NCBI RefSeq assembly: GCF_032854445.1
Contig: NC_088295.1
Location: 69,471,058 to 69,535,057, forward strand
Direction: 5' to 3'
DNA length: 64,000 nt
Source: Liolophura sinensis
Lineage: Eukaryota; Mollusca; Polyplacophora; Chitonida; Chitonidae
Part shown: positions 13,286 through 35,390 of the stretch, piece by piece
How the letters are laid out: each line of letters starts with the position of its first letter
Position numbering within the stretch: the first letter of the stretch is position 1
The notes under the pieces: model-generated
Database searches by the model: none
What the model was told of the DNA's origin: nothing
What the model saw: the letters and a program-made list of their open reading frames with translations, nothing else
Program-made: the position numbers and the translations under genes

Positions 13286-13291
13286 TTTATT
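13286..13291 (-). promoter_or_regulatory. Candidate poly(A) signal for the PP2A-A gene
   Basis: AATAAA on the minus strand, about 1.3 kb past the last recognised coding exon of PP2A-A. It is plausible as the end of the 3' UTR, but other AATAAA sites exist nearby. Confidence 0.35.
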
Positions 13292-14588
13292 TGTGACAGT
13301 TTACAACATTACAGTACACAAATCCACAGTTAAAAGACAAATGATTCAATCCTTTAACGTAAAAAATAACTTACTAAGGAAAATCGACAAATTTAATTAG
13401 ATCGGGATGTTTGTTAGTACAGTTAGAGCACAACTGAACCCAGAACATGAAATTATATCAGGGTTGTGTAAGCTGATGCTACCATTATCAAATTTTGTAC
13501 ACAATTCCAGACAAAAGCCACAGTGCCAGGTTTAAAGGTACAAAATGGCAGATCTACGGCCAAGTGGAGCTGTTTCAACAGACTATTGTGTCCTACAACA
13601 AGGTACAAAAATTAAACATGCTCTCTTACACAGTGTTTAGATTTAATCACAAAGTTAATAGTACAATTCTGGGGAATCCCAGGTGCTCTATGTTGTAGGG
13701 CCACAACTGTTCCATCTGTGGTCATGTCACAGAGTAACTTCTTGTTTCCTCATTTCATAACTCTGTCAATGATACAATGTCATGATTAAAGCTTACTGCT
13801 GCAGAGAACAACTTCATGAACACCTTAAATACCTTAATATAACTGTCATGTTTATGGGTGGGGAGTCCCTTGTCAGTTACCTAAATGTTCTGTTGAAAAG
13901 CCGCCATCAGATCCAGTCTCGACTCCAGAGCAAAGAATTAGCTCAAAACAATAACTCCAGTAGTAATTCTTACGCTCTGTTGGCCATTATGTCATTAGGA
14001 ATTTCATGGGAATAGTGTCCTTTATAACTGAAAAAGTGCATTCTGGGATCATAATTCTCTAATAATATTGTCCCACATGCCATTACACCCATAATCATTC
14101 ATTCATTCAATCATTCTCTAAGGAAGGAGAATAAAAAAATCAGTGTCTACAGTATCAGTAAATATAAACTTAATGCCTTATTCACTGTAAAAGTAATAAT
14201 ATGATATGTTTTCTAAGAATACTTACATGACATTCTTGTATCTATGATAATTTCAGGGCTGAAACAATTAAAAAAAAAAGGTCAGATTTCATACTGATGT
14301 TAAGTTATAATATTAATTTTTATATTCAGTGGATCATCTATTCCAGACATAAAAATGTTACACTTGTCATCTGAACAATTTACTATTACATCAATGATTT
14401 GTGAATTTCATTTACAAAACATACACAATCTGCCATTAAGTGTTACTGATTTAACAAAAGAGCAAATTTCCATATATTCTGATTTCTACCATAGTCAAAC
14501 CAGATGGAACCAGGAAACTCTAGCATGAGTCAAACATCCCCCTCCCCAGTACAGTATCACATCCAAATATGCAAGTTCAATAACTCAC
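13292..14588 (-). other. Probable 3' UTR or last exon of PP2A-A
   Basis: Downstream of the fifteenth coding exon I find no certain further coding exon. By comparison with the roughly 589-residue animal protein only about five residues and the stop are missing. They could be in a tiny unrecognised exon here, or supplied by reading through the exon 15 donor, which gives about ten codons and then TGA. Confidence 0.4.
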
Positions 14589-25947
<11,359 letters not shown>

Positions 25948-26145
25948 TTTATGTTAAAATATCCAAACCAGTGGACAAGACTGCGCATGTCCCGGGCACC
26001 TTACATGTTCCAGTCGTACTCAGGTTTTATGTCCCTGGCCATGAATTTACGTCGCTTTAGACGGTAAGGGGCACTTAAAAGAATATAAAACCGAATTTTA
26101 AGGCAGAAAAAAACCCCCACCCCCACCCCCCACCCCCACTCCCAA
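25948..26145 (-). promoter_or_regulatory. PP2A-A upstream region with G-quadruplex motif and NRF1 half-site
   Basis: Minus-strand DNA directly upstream of the start codon holds catgcgcagt near 25,980, an NRF1-like half-site. At 26,113-26,143 there are five runs of three or more G separated by one or two bases (coding-strand G), which can fold as a G-quadruplex. No TATA box stands out, as expected for a housekeeping promoter. The promoter role is inferred from position. Confidence 0.5.
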
Positions 26146-27088
26146 AAAAAATCCATTACATTTTCAATTATTGCGAGATCTGTGAGATTCCATCAACCAA
26201 TTCATAGTGAAGGGGAGACAACTTTAGCCTACTTCCTAAAAATATGGGAATAATTCCCTTGGGATTCTAAACGCATCAGTTCTGAACATACCTACAGAAT
26301 TAAAGGCCGTAGCATACGGAGTGAAACTAAACAAGCAAAGGGATGGTGACAGTTGGATTATACTGTGATAAGGCCCCATGACTGTACTTGATGACACGCA
26401 TAAAGTGACGACACACATACATGTTCACGCATGCAAACACTGCAAACACTTTGAACGTTCATTTAAATTTCTATAAATTCTATCTTCAAAATTAAGACAT
26501 ATCATGGCAAGAAGTATAAAATTGTTCCACACGAACTCCATCCTTAGTAGCGAAATCGACAAATGGGTTAACCTGGGGCGTTTATAAACACTAATTTGAT
26601 TAATTATTATTATTGTCACGAAGTTCATTATTTATTTATTCATTTATTTGTTTTTATATCCTGTTTTAACGTTTCCATGTAGATCAATATAACAATCAGT
26701 AGCCATGCTACAGGCTGAGGCTCTTACTTATACATAATAGGCTACGCACACTGTTGAGTATAAGACATGCCACTTAATTCAAGTCCTTTAAATCTTACTT
26801 CCCAGTAAATTTCAGTTGGATTCATTTTCCCCCGTAACAACCCAAAGTGAACCGTCTTCAGATCAGGAGCGGTTCTGATGGGCTATAGGGGTCTAGGTTG
26901 TTTGAATTTAATCCGATCTGATTATACATTCAGTTAGACCGAGGAATTAAACCAGTACAGCCTAATTCAGATTAAGGCTGCTTCCACACACATTCTTTGA
27001 CCTGTTCTATTTTGTTCTTTGCTAGTATCTTATGTTCTTTTCGGTTGGTGCATCCGCTTTAAGTTTGCACAATTTTTGTTGTGCAATA
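26146..27088. other. Intergenic, no gene seen
   Basis: Upstream flank of PP2A-A. AT-rich, with no conserved frame. Confidence 0.5.
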
Positions 27089-27316
27089 TTTATTAATCTA
27101 TTTGGTTGGTGTTTTACGCCGTTCTCAAGAATGTTTCACTTATACGATGTCGGCCAGCATTATGGTGGTAGGAAACCGGGTACGGTCTGGGGAATCCACG
27201 ACAATCCACAGGTTGCTGACAGACCTTCCCACGTAGAGAGGAAGCCATCAAATGGGCTGGACTCGAACTCACCGCGTCATTGTGCTGCGCTAGTGCACTC
27301 TAACCACCAGCCCATA
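27089..27316 (-). repeat. SINE family A, inverted, near full length
   Basis: Reads ggttggtgttttacgccgtt, then caagaatgtttcacttatac, ggccagcattatggtggtag and ctggactcgaactcacc (box B complement), ending in gtgcactctaaccaccagcc (box A complement). The 132-codon plus-strand frame across it is spurious. Confidence 0.85.
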
Positions 27317-29614
27317 TATAGGCTGTGTGCTGCTGCATGGGAATGGGGGCAAGTGGGCGTTGGCTTTTACTCGATGGCTTATTACATCAAAGCGTTGCTC
27401 TCACCGCAGTTGATCCCAAGGCTTGCTTGAGGCCACAGACTCGAATTAATCCAATCATACCGACTAAATATGTGTGTTCAAATTTCTGTCTCGCCGACGA
27501 TCATTTAAGGATGATCACCAATACATTCAAAATAAAGACGAACTTTTGTTCGTCAAACTCTAAAACGTAATCATCAAATTGATCTAGGATAAATTCATCA
27601 AACTGAGTAATCAATGTTGGCCAAATGTGCCAGTAGAGTAGTTCGTCAAATTGACCAATTATTCGTCGGCGGCGATAGTCAGATTGATTAACGCAAGTTC
27701 GAATTTATTAATTTGCAGTAGTCAAAATTCTATCTCGGATTTTACGATCGTCAAAGTGACCAGAGCGCAAATGTTTTTTACCTTGCCACACTGCCTAAGG
27801 TTGCCTTGTCAGACTGCCTGCAGTCTGTCAAGGTAAGAAACTGTAGGCGTACGTAATCAAAGCGCTTTTAGGCGAAAATGAAAGCTAAGAAAATGACCTA
27901 ATATTCACCAGGCAGACAACTGAAAACTAAACACACCGGTACAAGAGCTAAATGTATTCAAATACATTAATTCTAAATTCAACTCCACGTGACGGGAAAC
28001 TCAAATCGCGACATTTATGACCGTCATCCAAGTAATCTGTCGTTTCAAACACTTCTTCCCACTCAGCAGCATTCACTGTTTCAATAGGTCTTTTGGTGAA
28101 AGGCTACAGACTTTCCAAATATAGGCAGTATGCTCTTAAAGGACCAGCCCATAGAAATAAAACATTTCAATGCATTCAAGTCCTAAACCCATACCCCCCC
28201 CCCCTCAAAAAAGTATTTTTACTTATATAATTGTCAGTTGTTCATTTGGTGAGGCTTAATTCCATTTTGAGCTCGCTTTTCCATTAAGAATGGCATAAAT
28301 CAAACAAACTTCAAAAATTTCTGTCAGAATTAAACTATTCAAAACTGAAAGTCACGGTTAAGAGAAACATACATACATATAATTGCTATGTTGTTATCAC
28401 TTTACTAATCACTGGTAGCCTGGCATGTCCGTGCCAGATTAAAAACACATTTTGTTTTAGTTGCACCAATACTAGAGGTGGTGCCTTCATCTTGTCTTGG
28501 ATATTTAAGATTACTCTCTGGATAAACGAAAGTGTGTTGTTCAGCTCCTTTGGATAGGATATTTTGAATATGCGACTGCAAGAGTGAGAGCATCCACAAC
28601 ACACTTCACCTCACATACAGCCAATCCATACAGACACCTGTCTATAAGGCAATCCTCGTCTAGATTAAGCAGCCTCCACAAAGACCGAGTACATTATTGA
28701 GATCCTCCTTCATCTAAATAAAAAAAATGAATCATATATCAAAATTATTTTGGAGGTTTGCTGGTAGATGAGAAAGTCAAGTTAGTTAAAAAATTAATTG
28801 GAAACTTCTCAAAGGAATATATTACCTTTCGGCTGCATGTTTGCAATTTATTTGAACAGCACATATTATTATTGTTCCTTAATTCTGGTAGCTTAATTTA
28901 ATACCGTTTACATGTATAAGGTGGGACTATACACGAATACGTTTTATTGAAACATAGGCTGGCCTCCTATTTATTACATTGACGTTTTCAGTAAATCATT
29001 TCAACGTTTTCTCCAAAACACTGGTGTTTTCTAGAAAACGAGTGACATGTCTACTAGCGTGTCTGCTAGGGTGATCAAATAGCCGTTTTTATTTTAACAT
29101 GTATATGCCTATAAGCTTTTACCGATCTGTTAGAGTCAGTGGAAAGACCACTGAAAACTGTATCCAGAGTTATACCTCAATATATATTGAAATATATTGA
29201 CTTCATAGATTCAAAATATTGGATGTCATTTATGCAAAAATGGGCTTTTTACTTTTTTATTTCACCTTTATAGATATAGTTATTGTGAAGTTTACTGTAA
29301 AGTCTCCTGATGCACGAAAACGTCATTCTAAAATTAAATATGATACTGAGTATGACAAAAAGAAAAACGAAAAAAAAAAGAAATGCTTGTGGCATGATTT
29401 AAATTTGAAGCATGTAAAAACGAAAATGACATTTTGAATATATTTTTCAACGGTCTTTCAGCTGACTCTTGACACTCACATCATTTTTGTTTTTTTCACG
29501 AAGACATGCAGTCACAAATAGCATGGCCATTAATTTCATTACGGATATTCATTATTTACGGCCCACAAATGTAGTCAGTTTTAAAACAATGTGTATGTTG
29601 TTGCATGTTATATA
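27317..29614. other. Intergenic, no gene seen
   Basis: Lies between the SINE and the 3' end of the galactosidase pseudogene. The 72-codon minus-strand frame at 28,386-28,604 has no recognisable domain. Confidence 0.5.
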
Positions 29615-29620
29615 TTTATT
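29615..29620 (-). promoter_or_regulatory. Candidate poly(A) signal of the GLB1L-like copy
   Basis: AATAAA on the minus strand, 81 bases past the stop codon of the truncated galactosidase copy. Its position suits a short 3' UTR. Confidence 0.4.
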
Positions 29621-29879
29621 AGCATATAAAGATGCATACAAATTAACATATGCAAGAAATTTCCTGGTATGTGGTTTGTAGTGAAGTGGGGATGGAGATC
29701 TCAGCTGAGGACCGGATGATCTTGAAAGGTGATGACACTTCGGGGTTTGTGAAGCTCAAAAATAACAATCTGAAAAGCACAAAGTGACAACGATACAGCC
29801 CGTGACGGATGCTTAAACCAACATAATGTCTAACTTAAAGATGTTTCTAAGTTTAGGCTGTCTAAATTTAAACGAAGTA

Positions 29880-30250
29880 AAACCCTGCGATGACTAACAA
29901 CGATGTTACCTGTCAATAGCTATTTTAAATTCGCATGCTGTAAAATCCAGGAGTAAACAACTTAGTGATTTTACTCAGCTTTAGGTATCTTACAAATTCA
30001 CATTAAGTAAAAACCTCCCATAACTAACTTAATGATACGTGTTACATAAACTCACAATGACAATGACTATAGCTTAATAATGTTACCTATTGGTTTAGAT
30101 ATCTTACAAATTCACATTAAATAAAAACCTTCCATGACTACCTTAATGAAGCATGTTACATAAATTTACATGCAATAAAACCTATGGCTATAGCTTCACG
30201 ATGTTACCTATTGGTTTAGGTATCTTACAGATTCACATGTAATAAAAATC
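29880..30250 (-). repeat. Degenerate tandem repeat of about 115-121 bases
   Basis: Three diverged units, marked by tatcttacaaattcacat at 29,986, 30,100 and 30,221, and by gttacctattggtttag in the last two. It lies between the last two exons of the pseudogene. Confidence 0.7.
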
Positions 30251-31066
30251 TGTTTTTACAGCATCTGAGGACTATGCATGGGTAGATAAGATAATGGATG
30301 AGTTTCTACATTAAAACTTCCAAGTATATTGCGCGTAACTCATTTATTTCATACAAATGTGCATGGAATGTGAGCTACGAGACCGATATAGTAGTATGGC
30401 GACGAAGAAGAAGAACACCACTGTCAACAACATAATCATCAAAATGAGCTGTTCGTTACCCATGCGAGACAATTAAATATTTAATTTTACCTAATTGCTT
30501 ACGCTTTTGATTAATGCCTGTCTCAAGAACAGGTGCCGGTACATAGAGAGTCTTCCGAGGACCAATGTTCCAGTAGCGGCCCAAGTGGAATCCGTTCACG
30601 AAAACAATGCCGTTTTCCCAGTCCTACATATGGCATAGACCACAAAATATTCAAACTTTGCAACTCAACTTCGAACTAGGCATACTTGATTAAGAATCTG
30701 GAGAGAAAGCCCCCTAATAACCGTTAAAATAAATGAACAAAGAAAAAATAACATGACGAAGAATACAATTACGCCCATAATTACCCAACCTTGCACGGAG
30801 TTCTCTTCACAGATGCAACAAAGATGTATTCCACACTTTTCAGTAAATTACATATTGCTCAAAGAAACTGAAAACATGCACACGGGGATGTTAGTTGGCA
30901 CCAGACATACATAGTTAAGAAATGATGGTTTTATTCACTACGAATGCGTTGTGATCGGCATAACTGCAGAAGGGGCCTTCGTGGCCGGTGGGGATTAACA
31001 CGCCAACACGTAACGTCGTGTCCTTGTGGGGAAGAATGCTGTTAGCACATGATAAGGTCAAGAAGA

Positions 31067-31095
31067 TAGCCCAGGGAGGCGACCTGCCACGACAT
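31067..31095 (-). repeat. Extra 29-bp copy of pseudogene exon 1 start
   Basis: Twenty-nine bases here are identical to 33,825-33,853, the first coding part of the pseudogene exon 1 (starts ATGTCGTGGCAGGTCGCC). Flanks differ on both sides except for one or two bases. Confidence 0.8.
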
Positions 31096-31352
31096 ACAAG
31101 AATTCACGTTTGAGCAAATTAGAATTCACATTTGCTCACGTTGGAATAAAAACAAAATTAGCCTTTGTACAAAATAAAATCCACATTTGTGGATATACGA
31201 ATTCCCGTCGACACATATTGGAGATCACCTTTGTAAATATGACATTTCACCTTTGTATAATTCACGTTTTTATTATTTATTCATCAGTGAAATCCGCGTG
31301 TTTCTATCACTGATAAAAATGATATCTTCACCAGTTAGATATCACTTTTCCT

Positions 31353-31500
31353 CTCACCAATGCGGTCGCTGTGAGTTCAAGTCCAGCTCATGCTGGCTTC
31401 CTCTCCGGCCGTAAGTGTGAAGGTCTTCCAGCAACCTGCGGATGGTCGTGGGTTTCCCCCGGGCTGTGTAAAACACCAATCAAATAAATAAATAAATAAA
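31353..31500 (+). repeat. SINE family A with internal deletion
   Basis: Holds box B and body (gtgagttcaagtccagctca, cctgcggatggtcgtgggtt), then jumps from cccccgggct directly to gtgtaaaacaccaatc and an aaat tail. The central 60 or so bases of the family are missing. Confidence 0.85.
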
Positions 31501-33685
31501 TATCACTTTTGTTATTACATTTTGCTACAACACTTCTGGAGACCTTGACCCATGACCCACAGTTGGCCTTGCCGGAACTACTTTTGTACATGCCGTGTGC
31601 TACATTCATTGTGTCACTTCTTGCAGGTGATGTCCCAGGACCGTGAACTCTTCGTGGACCGCATCACGCCGTGCACTTCCGCGCAATATATAGTTCGTGA
31701 AGGCTTAACAATGCCAACACCAATCTTTCAGATAGTTTTACATGAATAGTGAAAACATTCTTCGTGCAGTTACATATCTGGTAACCGGTGTAGACAAAAT
31801 AATACTGAAGGCGGTCACGGCTTTTTGGGTACTAAGTATTCGCCTGGTAGCAGCCTTGTATTTAGCAAGTCTACCCTGGTCCCACAAATATATGGTCCGC
31901 GGCGAAATATGACCTTCAGGTCAAGATCATGTGCCAGTTGTAGATATTTCTTACAAAAAGTGAGGTATATTACTAAAACAATAAGAGATCATATCATAGT
32001 AAAGCACTCCTGTCAGAGAGTTCTGTTTTGTATAGAAAGCAGTTTATAGAATATGAATAGATAATTATGCACGTTGGCTTATAAATATTGTTTGTGACAT
32101 TCTTAATAACTTTACTGGTTGATCCAACTGATTTCTTCTCTCATCTTTTCGTGGTGGTTCCATGATACATAGCTGTTGAAGATAAAGTAAGACATACAGG
32201 AAGGGGCGCACGATTTGTACCATCTGTACGTTTTTCACGAAACACGTGGCATTCTATGCATCGTGTTTAATATAATTCCGCCATAAGACTGAAACACACC
32301 CTCTCCTTGCATGTTGATTTATATGTGGCATCATGGAAAACTGGTCTGATTATATATATGTATATCTATGCCCTTAGCGTCAACTACAGTCACTGAATCG
32401 TTGTAGTTTATATATGTTCTTGGCCTTGCAATTATTTTAGTTGACGGCCGGTATACGAAAATCTGTTTCGACGCAAAACATCACAAAAAACGCCCGACTT
32501 TCTTACATGCATAATTTCATTTCACATTTCAATGTACTGGCTTTGGTTGAATATTGTAAAGGTTGCACACCACATACGTTCAGATACAAGTGGGTATAAA
32601 AATTATCTATTATATAAGATATCGACAAATAAAATATCAATAAATATTTCACTTACTGATATCGACAAATAAATTAGCGGTATTGATAAATATTTTTCGA
32701 TATCGCAATATTTATAAATACTGTTTATTTTTGGTTTCAATGGAAAAATGACTGCTCCCTCTCCAATGATAAGAGAAACATACTTGTATTTACATTGGTC
32801 GACGTAATATGGTCAGCCATCGAAAAGATAAGGTAGCAGAACAGGGGCCTTCTGACCCCTAGGTCGGTGATTTGATGCAGCAGACCGCGCAGTGCTTATG
32901 ACACACTGTAGCACGAGTGATATAGGAACTAGTATAATGCCTGTAAAAATATTGGAAAATGTCATGCGTTTTACCCGATTCTGCCAATGTTTTAAAACTT
33001 CAGGTTAAAAACATTACATTTCAGGAGAGAGCTGTAATTGTCACAAGGTTAAAACGGTGGAATGAATGATATCGACACATAGTGGTATTTATTGACATCG
33101 CTGATCCATTTATCGATAAATAGTAGTATTTATTGATAAATCATTCATATCTGTAAATCATTTATCGCTATCGATAAATGAACTGTCGACATCGATAATT
33201 CTCCAGTAAATGTTAATCTGGCCCCTCATACAACAACGCCTGTACATTGTAAAGATTCCACCTTCTACATACCGGTACTTTTACTTTCATTCCTACTTGA
33301 TGTTTGGGGTTAATAACCATTTGAAAGCTAATATTGACGTTAGTATAAAGAGGAAATAGTCACTTGACGGCTTGTGATATTTCCCTGTAGTAATACCACG
33401 GCATTTAGACGTTAAGCACAATAAATTGTTCCACTATCTACAAAATCACAGCATCCCAATATGTTACACTTGAATGTATAAAATATTATGATATGCCAAT
33501 TTCACTATTTGAAAGTTTTTGTCAACTCGGCAGATGGACTTAATCTCCATCTTTAGAAAGCATTATATGCCAAGTAGATGTAACGGGGAACTTGCACGCT
33601 CCTCTTTCAGGCACATGCTGCATGTACATCTATGGGTAGCCATTTGTTCATACTGAAACAATGATGCACGGAGATCGATGCTTAC
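31501..33685. other. Region between pseudogene exon pieces
   Basis: Mostly unique AT-rich sequence. It includes the cgata-rich clusters at 32,600-32,720 and 33,068-33,200 and a possible inverted exon scrap at 31,627-31,668, both treated in the findings. No separate gene seen. Confidence 0.5.
32600..33205. repeat. Two clusters of tatcgataaat-like palindromic motifs
   Basis: Many short direct and inverted copies of atatcgacaaata, tattgataaat and tatcgataaat occur at 32,600-32,720 and 33,068-33,200. They are separated by about 350 bases without the motif. Confidence 0.6.
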
Positions 33686-33855
33686 GTTTCAACGGTGTTC
33701 AGGCTACATGCTTTCAGTTTAAGCATCCTGTCTCTCCAGTACTGCTGTGGTGTACGGAAATTGCGCATGGCCTTGCTCAGGATAATGAAAGGGCTATTCA
33801 CTGAGCATGAACTGACGGCTTCTGTAGCCCAGGGAGGCGACCTGCCACGACATGT

Positions 33856-34929
33856 CTGAGGAATTATCCGTCTTTCTCCAATCTTTATAGTCCGATTATC
33901 GCGATAAACTGTCCCAGTTAACCGTCTACATCTTCTGCAACTTTATATCATTTTACATGAGTGACAACGAGAGGGCAGGTACGGATGCTGTCCAGATAAC
34001 TTCACTGTGCTCTAGTAGCTTTCAATGTAGGCCAAGTCACCCAGCTGTAATGTAGAAGACGGAATGCACATAAACTAGGTCATACAAAGAGAATGCCTGG
34101 TAGTAATTAATCATAGTACTCCCACCACGACAGTGCATTTTAAAGTGTATGTTATATCCAAACTCGGTCGGTTGGGTTTGCAAAGCGAAGGAAACTAATA
34201 CATAACTTATCTCTATAACCTGTGGACGAGCAGTCAACGGTGTTCACAAATGTTTAATAGGTCTTCAAGGGGTGGGTATAGCCAGTAGTCTGCGCACAAT
34301 TTCGTTCAGCCCAAAGCTAAGCTGGAAAGTTCCTACCTGTCATATACACTTCCATACGGACAATTTCATGAAAAAAAAAAAAAAAACGGCTCGAGCTCTA
34401 CCTTATTTTTGCTGTGTGCAGATTCCCTATAACGATTTAAGAGAATGTTGGGGAGGATAAAATTTTCGCGCCCCATCACCTTGCCAGAAAAAAAATAAAA
34501 TTCCAAACAAGGCAGACGTTGATTTGAGTTTTCCAATTGGAAAGTTTAACTGCTGGATTACTGTTGAATGATGGTTTACGAATGCTGGCTTTCGCATTAC
34601 ATTTCGGGCGTTTTCTGGAATCGGCGGATAGCGAAAATAAGGCATGGTTCGATCCGGTTTTTAGTGAAATTGCCCGCGTGAGAAGTGGAAAGGGCTGGCT
34701 TGACTTGATGTTTTAAACATTATTTGTTCTGTTTAATCGTGTTGTCATTGGAACGCCACACCGAAGGTAATAGACATGACACGCCATCTTATAAAAAAAA
34801 ACGTCAGGCCGACCAGGACGGGACTATTCCTCTGACGCTGACCGCTAGATAGCCGGAGGTTACCAAGATTTAGGCCTATGTACTGCCGTGGTTGTTCGAG
34901 AAATGACGGTGACGATACACTAACTATAC
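33856..34929. other. Intergenic between galactosidase copies
   Basis: No conserved frame. The short frames at 34,037-34,645 show no domain. Confidence 0.5.
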
Positions 34930-35390
34930 ACTACAGACTTTGAAAATGGTATTTGTTACTGCCTCGCTTGGCGCTCAGAGGTTAGAGGTTAGAGCGAGGA
35001 AACAAGACTGGTCGTCGGGGTGTTTGGCCCTTTCGTACGTCTTAAATTATAACTACACTGATGTCTCTGCTCTGGTTTTACCCTCTACGGTGCATGTCTT
35101 TTAATTATATTCCATAGACTTTGAAAATGGTACTTGCTACTTCCTCGCTTGGCGCGCTGCACTGAGAGATTTGGGGAGTGATGGAGACAGGACTGGTCGG
35201 CGGGGTCGTTGGCACTCTTGTACGTCTTCAATTATAATTACACTGTTGTCGCTGGTTTGATTTAGCTCTCTCTATGATGTACGTTTTTAAATATATATTG
35301 TAGACTTTGAAAATGGTACTTGTTACCGCCTCGCTTGGCGCTCAGCGCTGGGAGATTTTGTACGTCCTCAATGATAATTATTCAGTGTAA
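34930..35390. repeat. Three tandem copies of a SINE family B body segment
   Basis: agactttgaaaatggtactt and the following tgcctcgcttggcg recur at about 34,935, 35,116 and 35,302, a period of 180 to 186 bases. The unit matches the body of the family B SINEs at 3,538 and 5,352. No head or tail lies between units, so this is tandem duplication and not three insertions. Confidence 0.75.

Larger units (their letters stand above)
29701..33855 (-). pseudogene. Truncated beta-galactosidase-like (GLB1L2/3 type) tandem paralogue
   Basis: Pieces in gene order: exon 1 homologue 33686-33855, exon 3 homologue about 31884-31949, penultimate exon homologue 30503-30623, last exon homologue 29701-29769. Exon 1 keeps acceptor, donor and the sequence QQYWRDRMLKLKAC, but is 170 bases against 169 in the intact gene. 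The extra base puts TAG in frame, and the conserved HYFR became RNFR. The exon 3 piece keeps KYLQLAHDLDLKVIF, then loses the PGPYICSEW consensus and its donor. The exons for both catalytic glutamates are absent. The penultimate exon is well preserved ([20 protein letters not shown]), but its donor lies four bases later than in the intact copy. The last exon is open and the same length (69 bases, IVIFELHKPRSVITF, stop TGA). It lies 3.5 kb downstream of the intact gene in the same orientation, so it is a decayed tandem duplicate. Confidence 0.85.

Noticed and set aside
27032-27430. 132-codon plus-strand frame
   Set aside because: Most of it is an inverted SINE.
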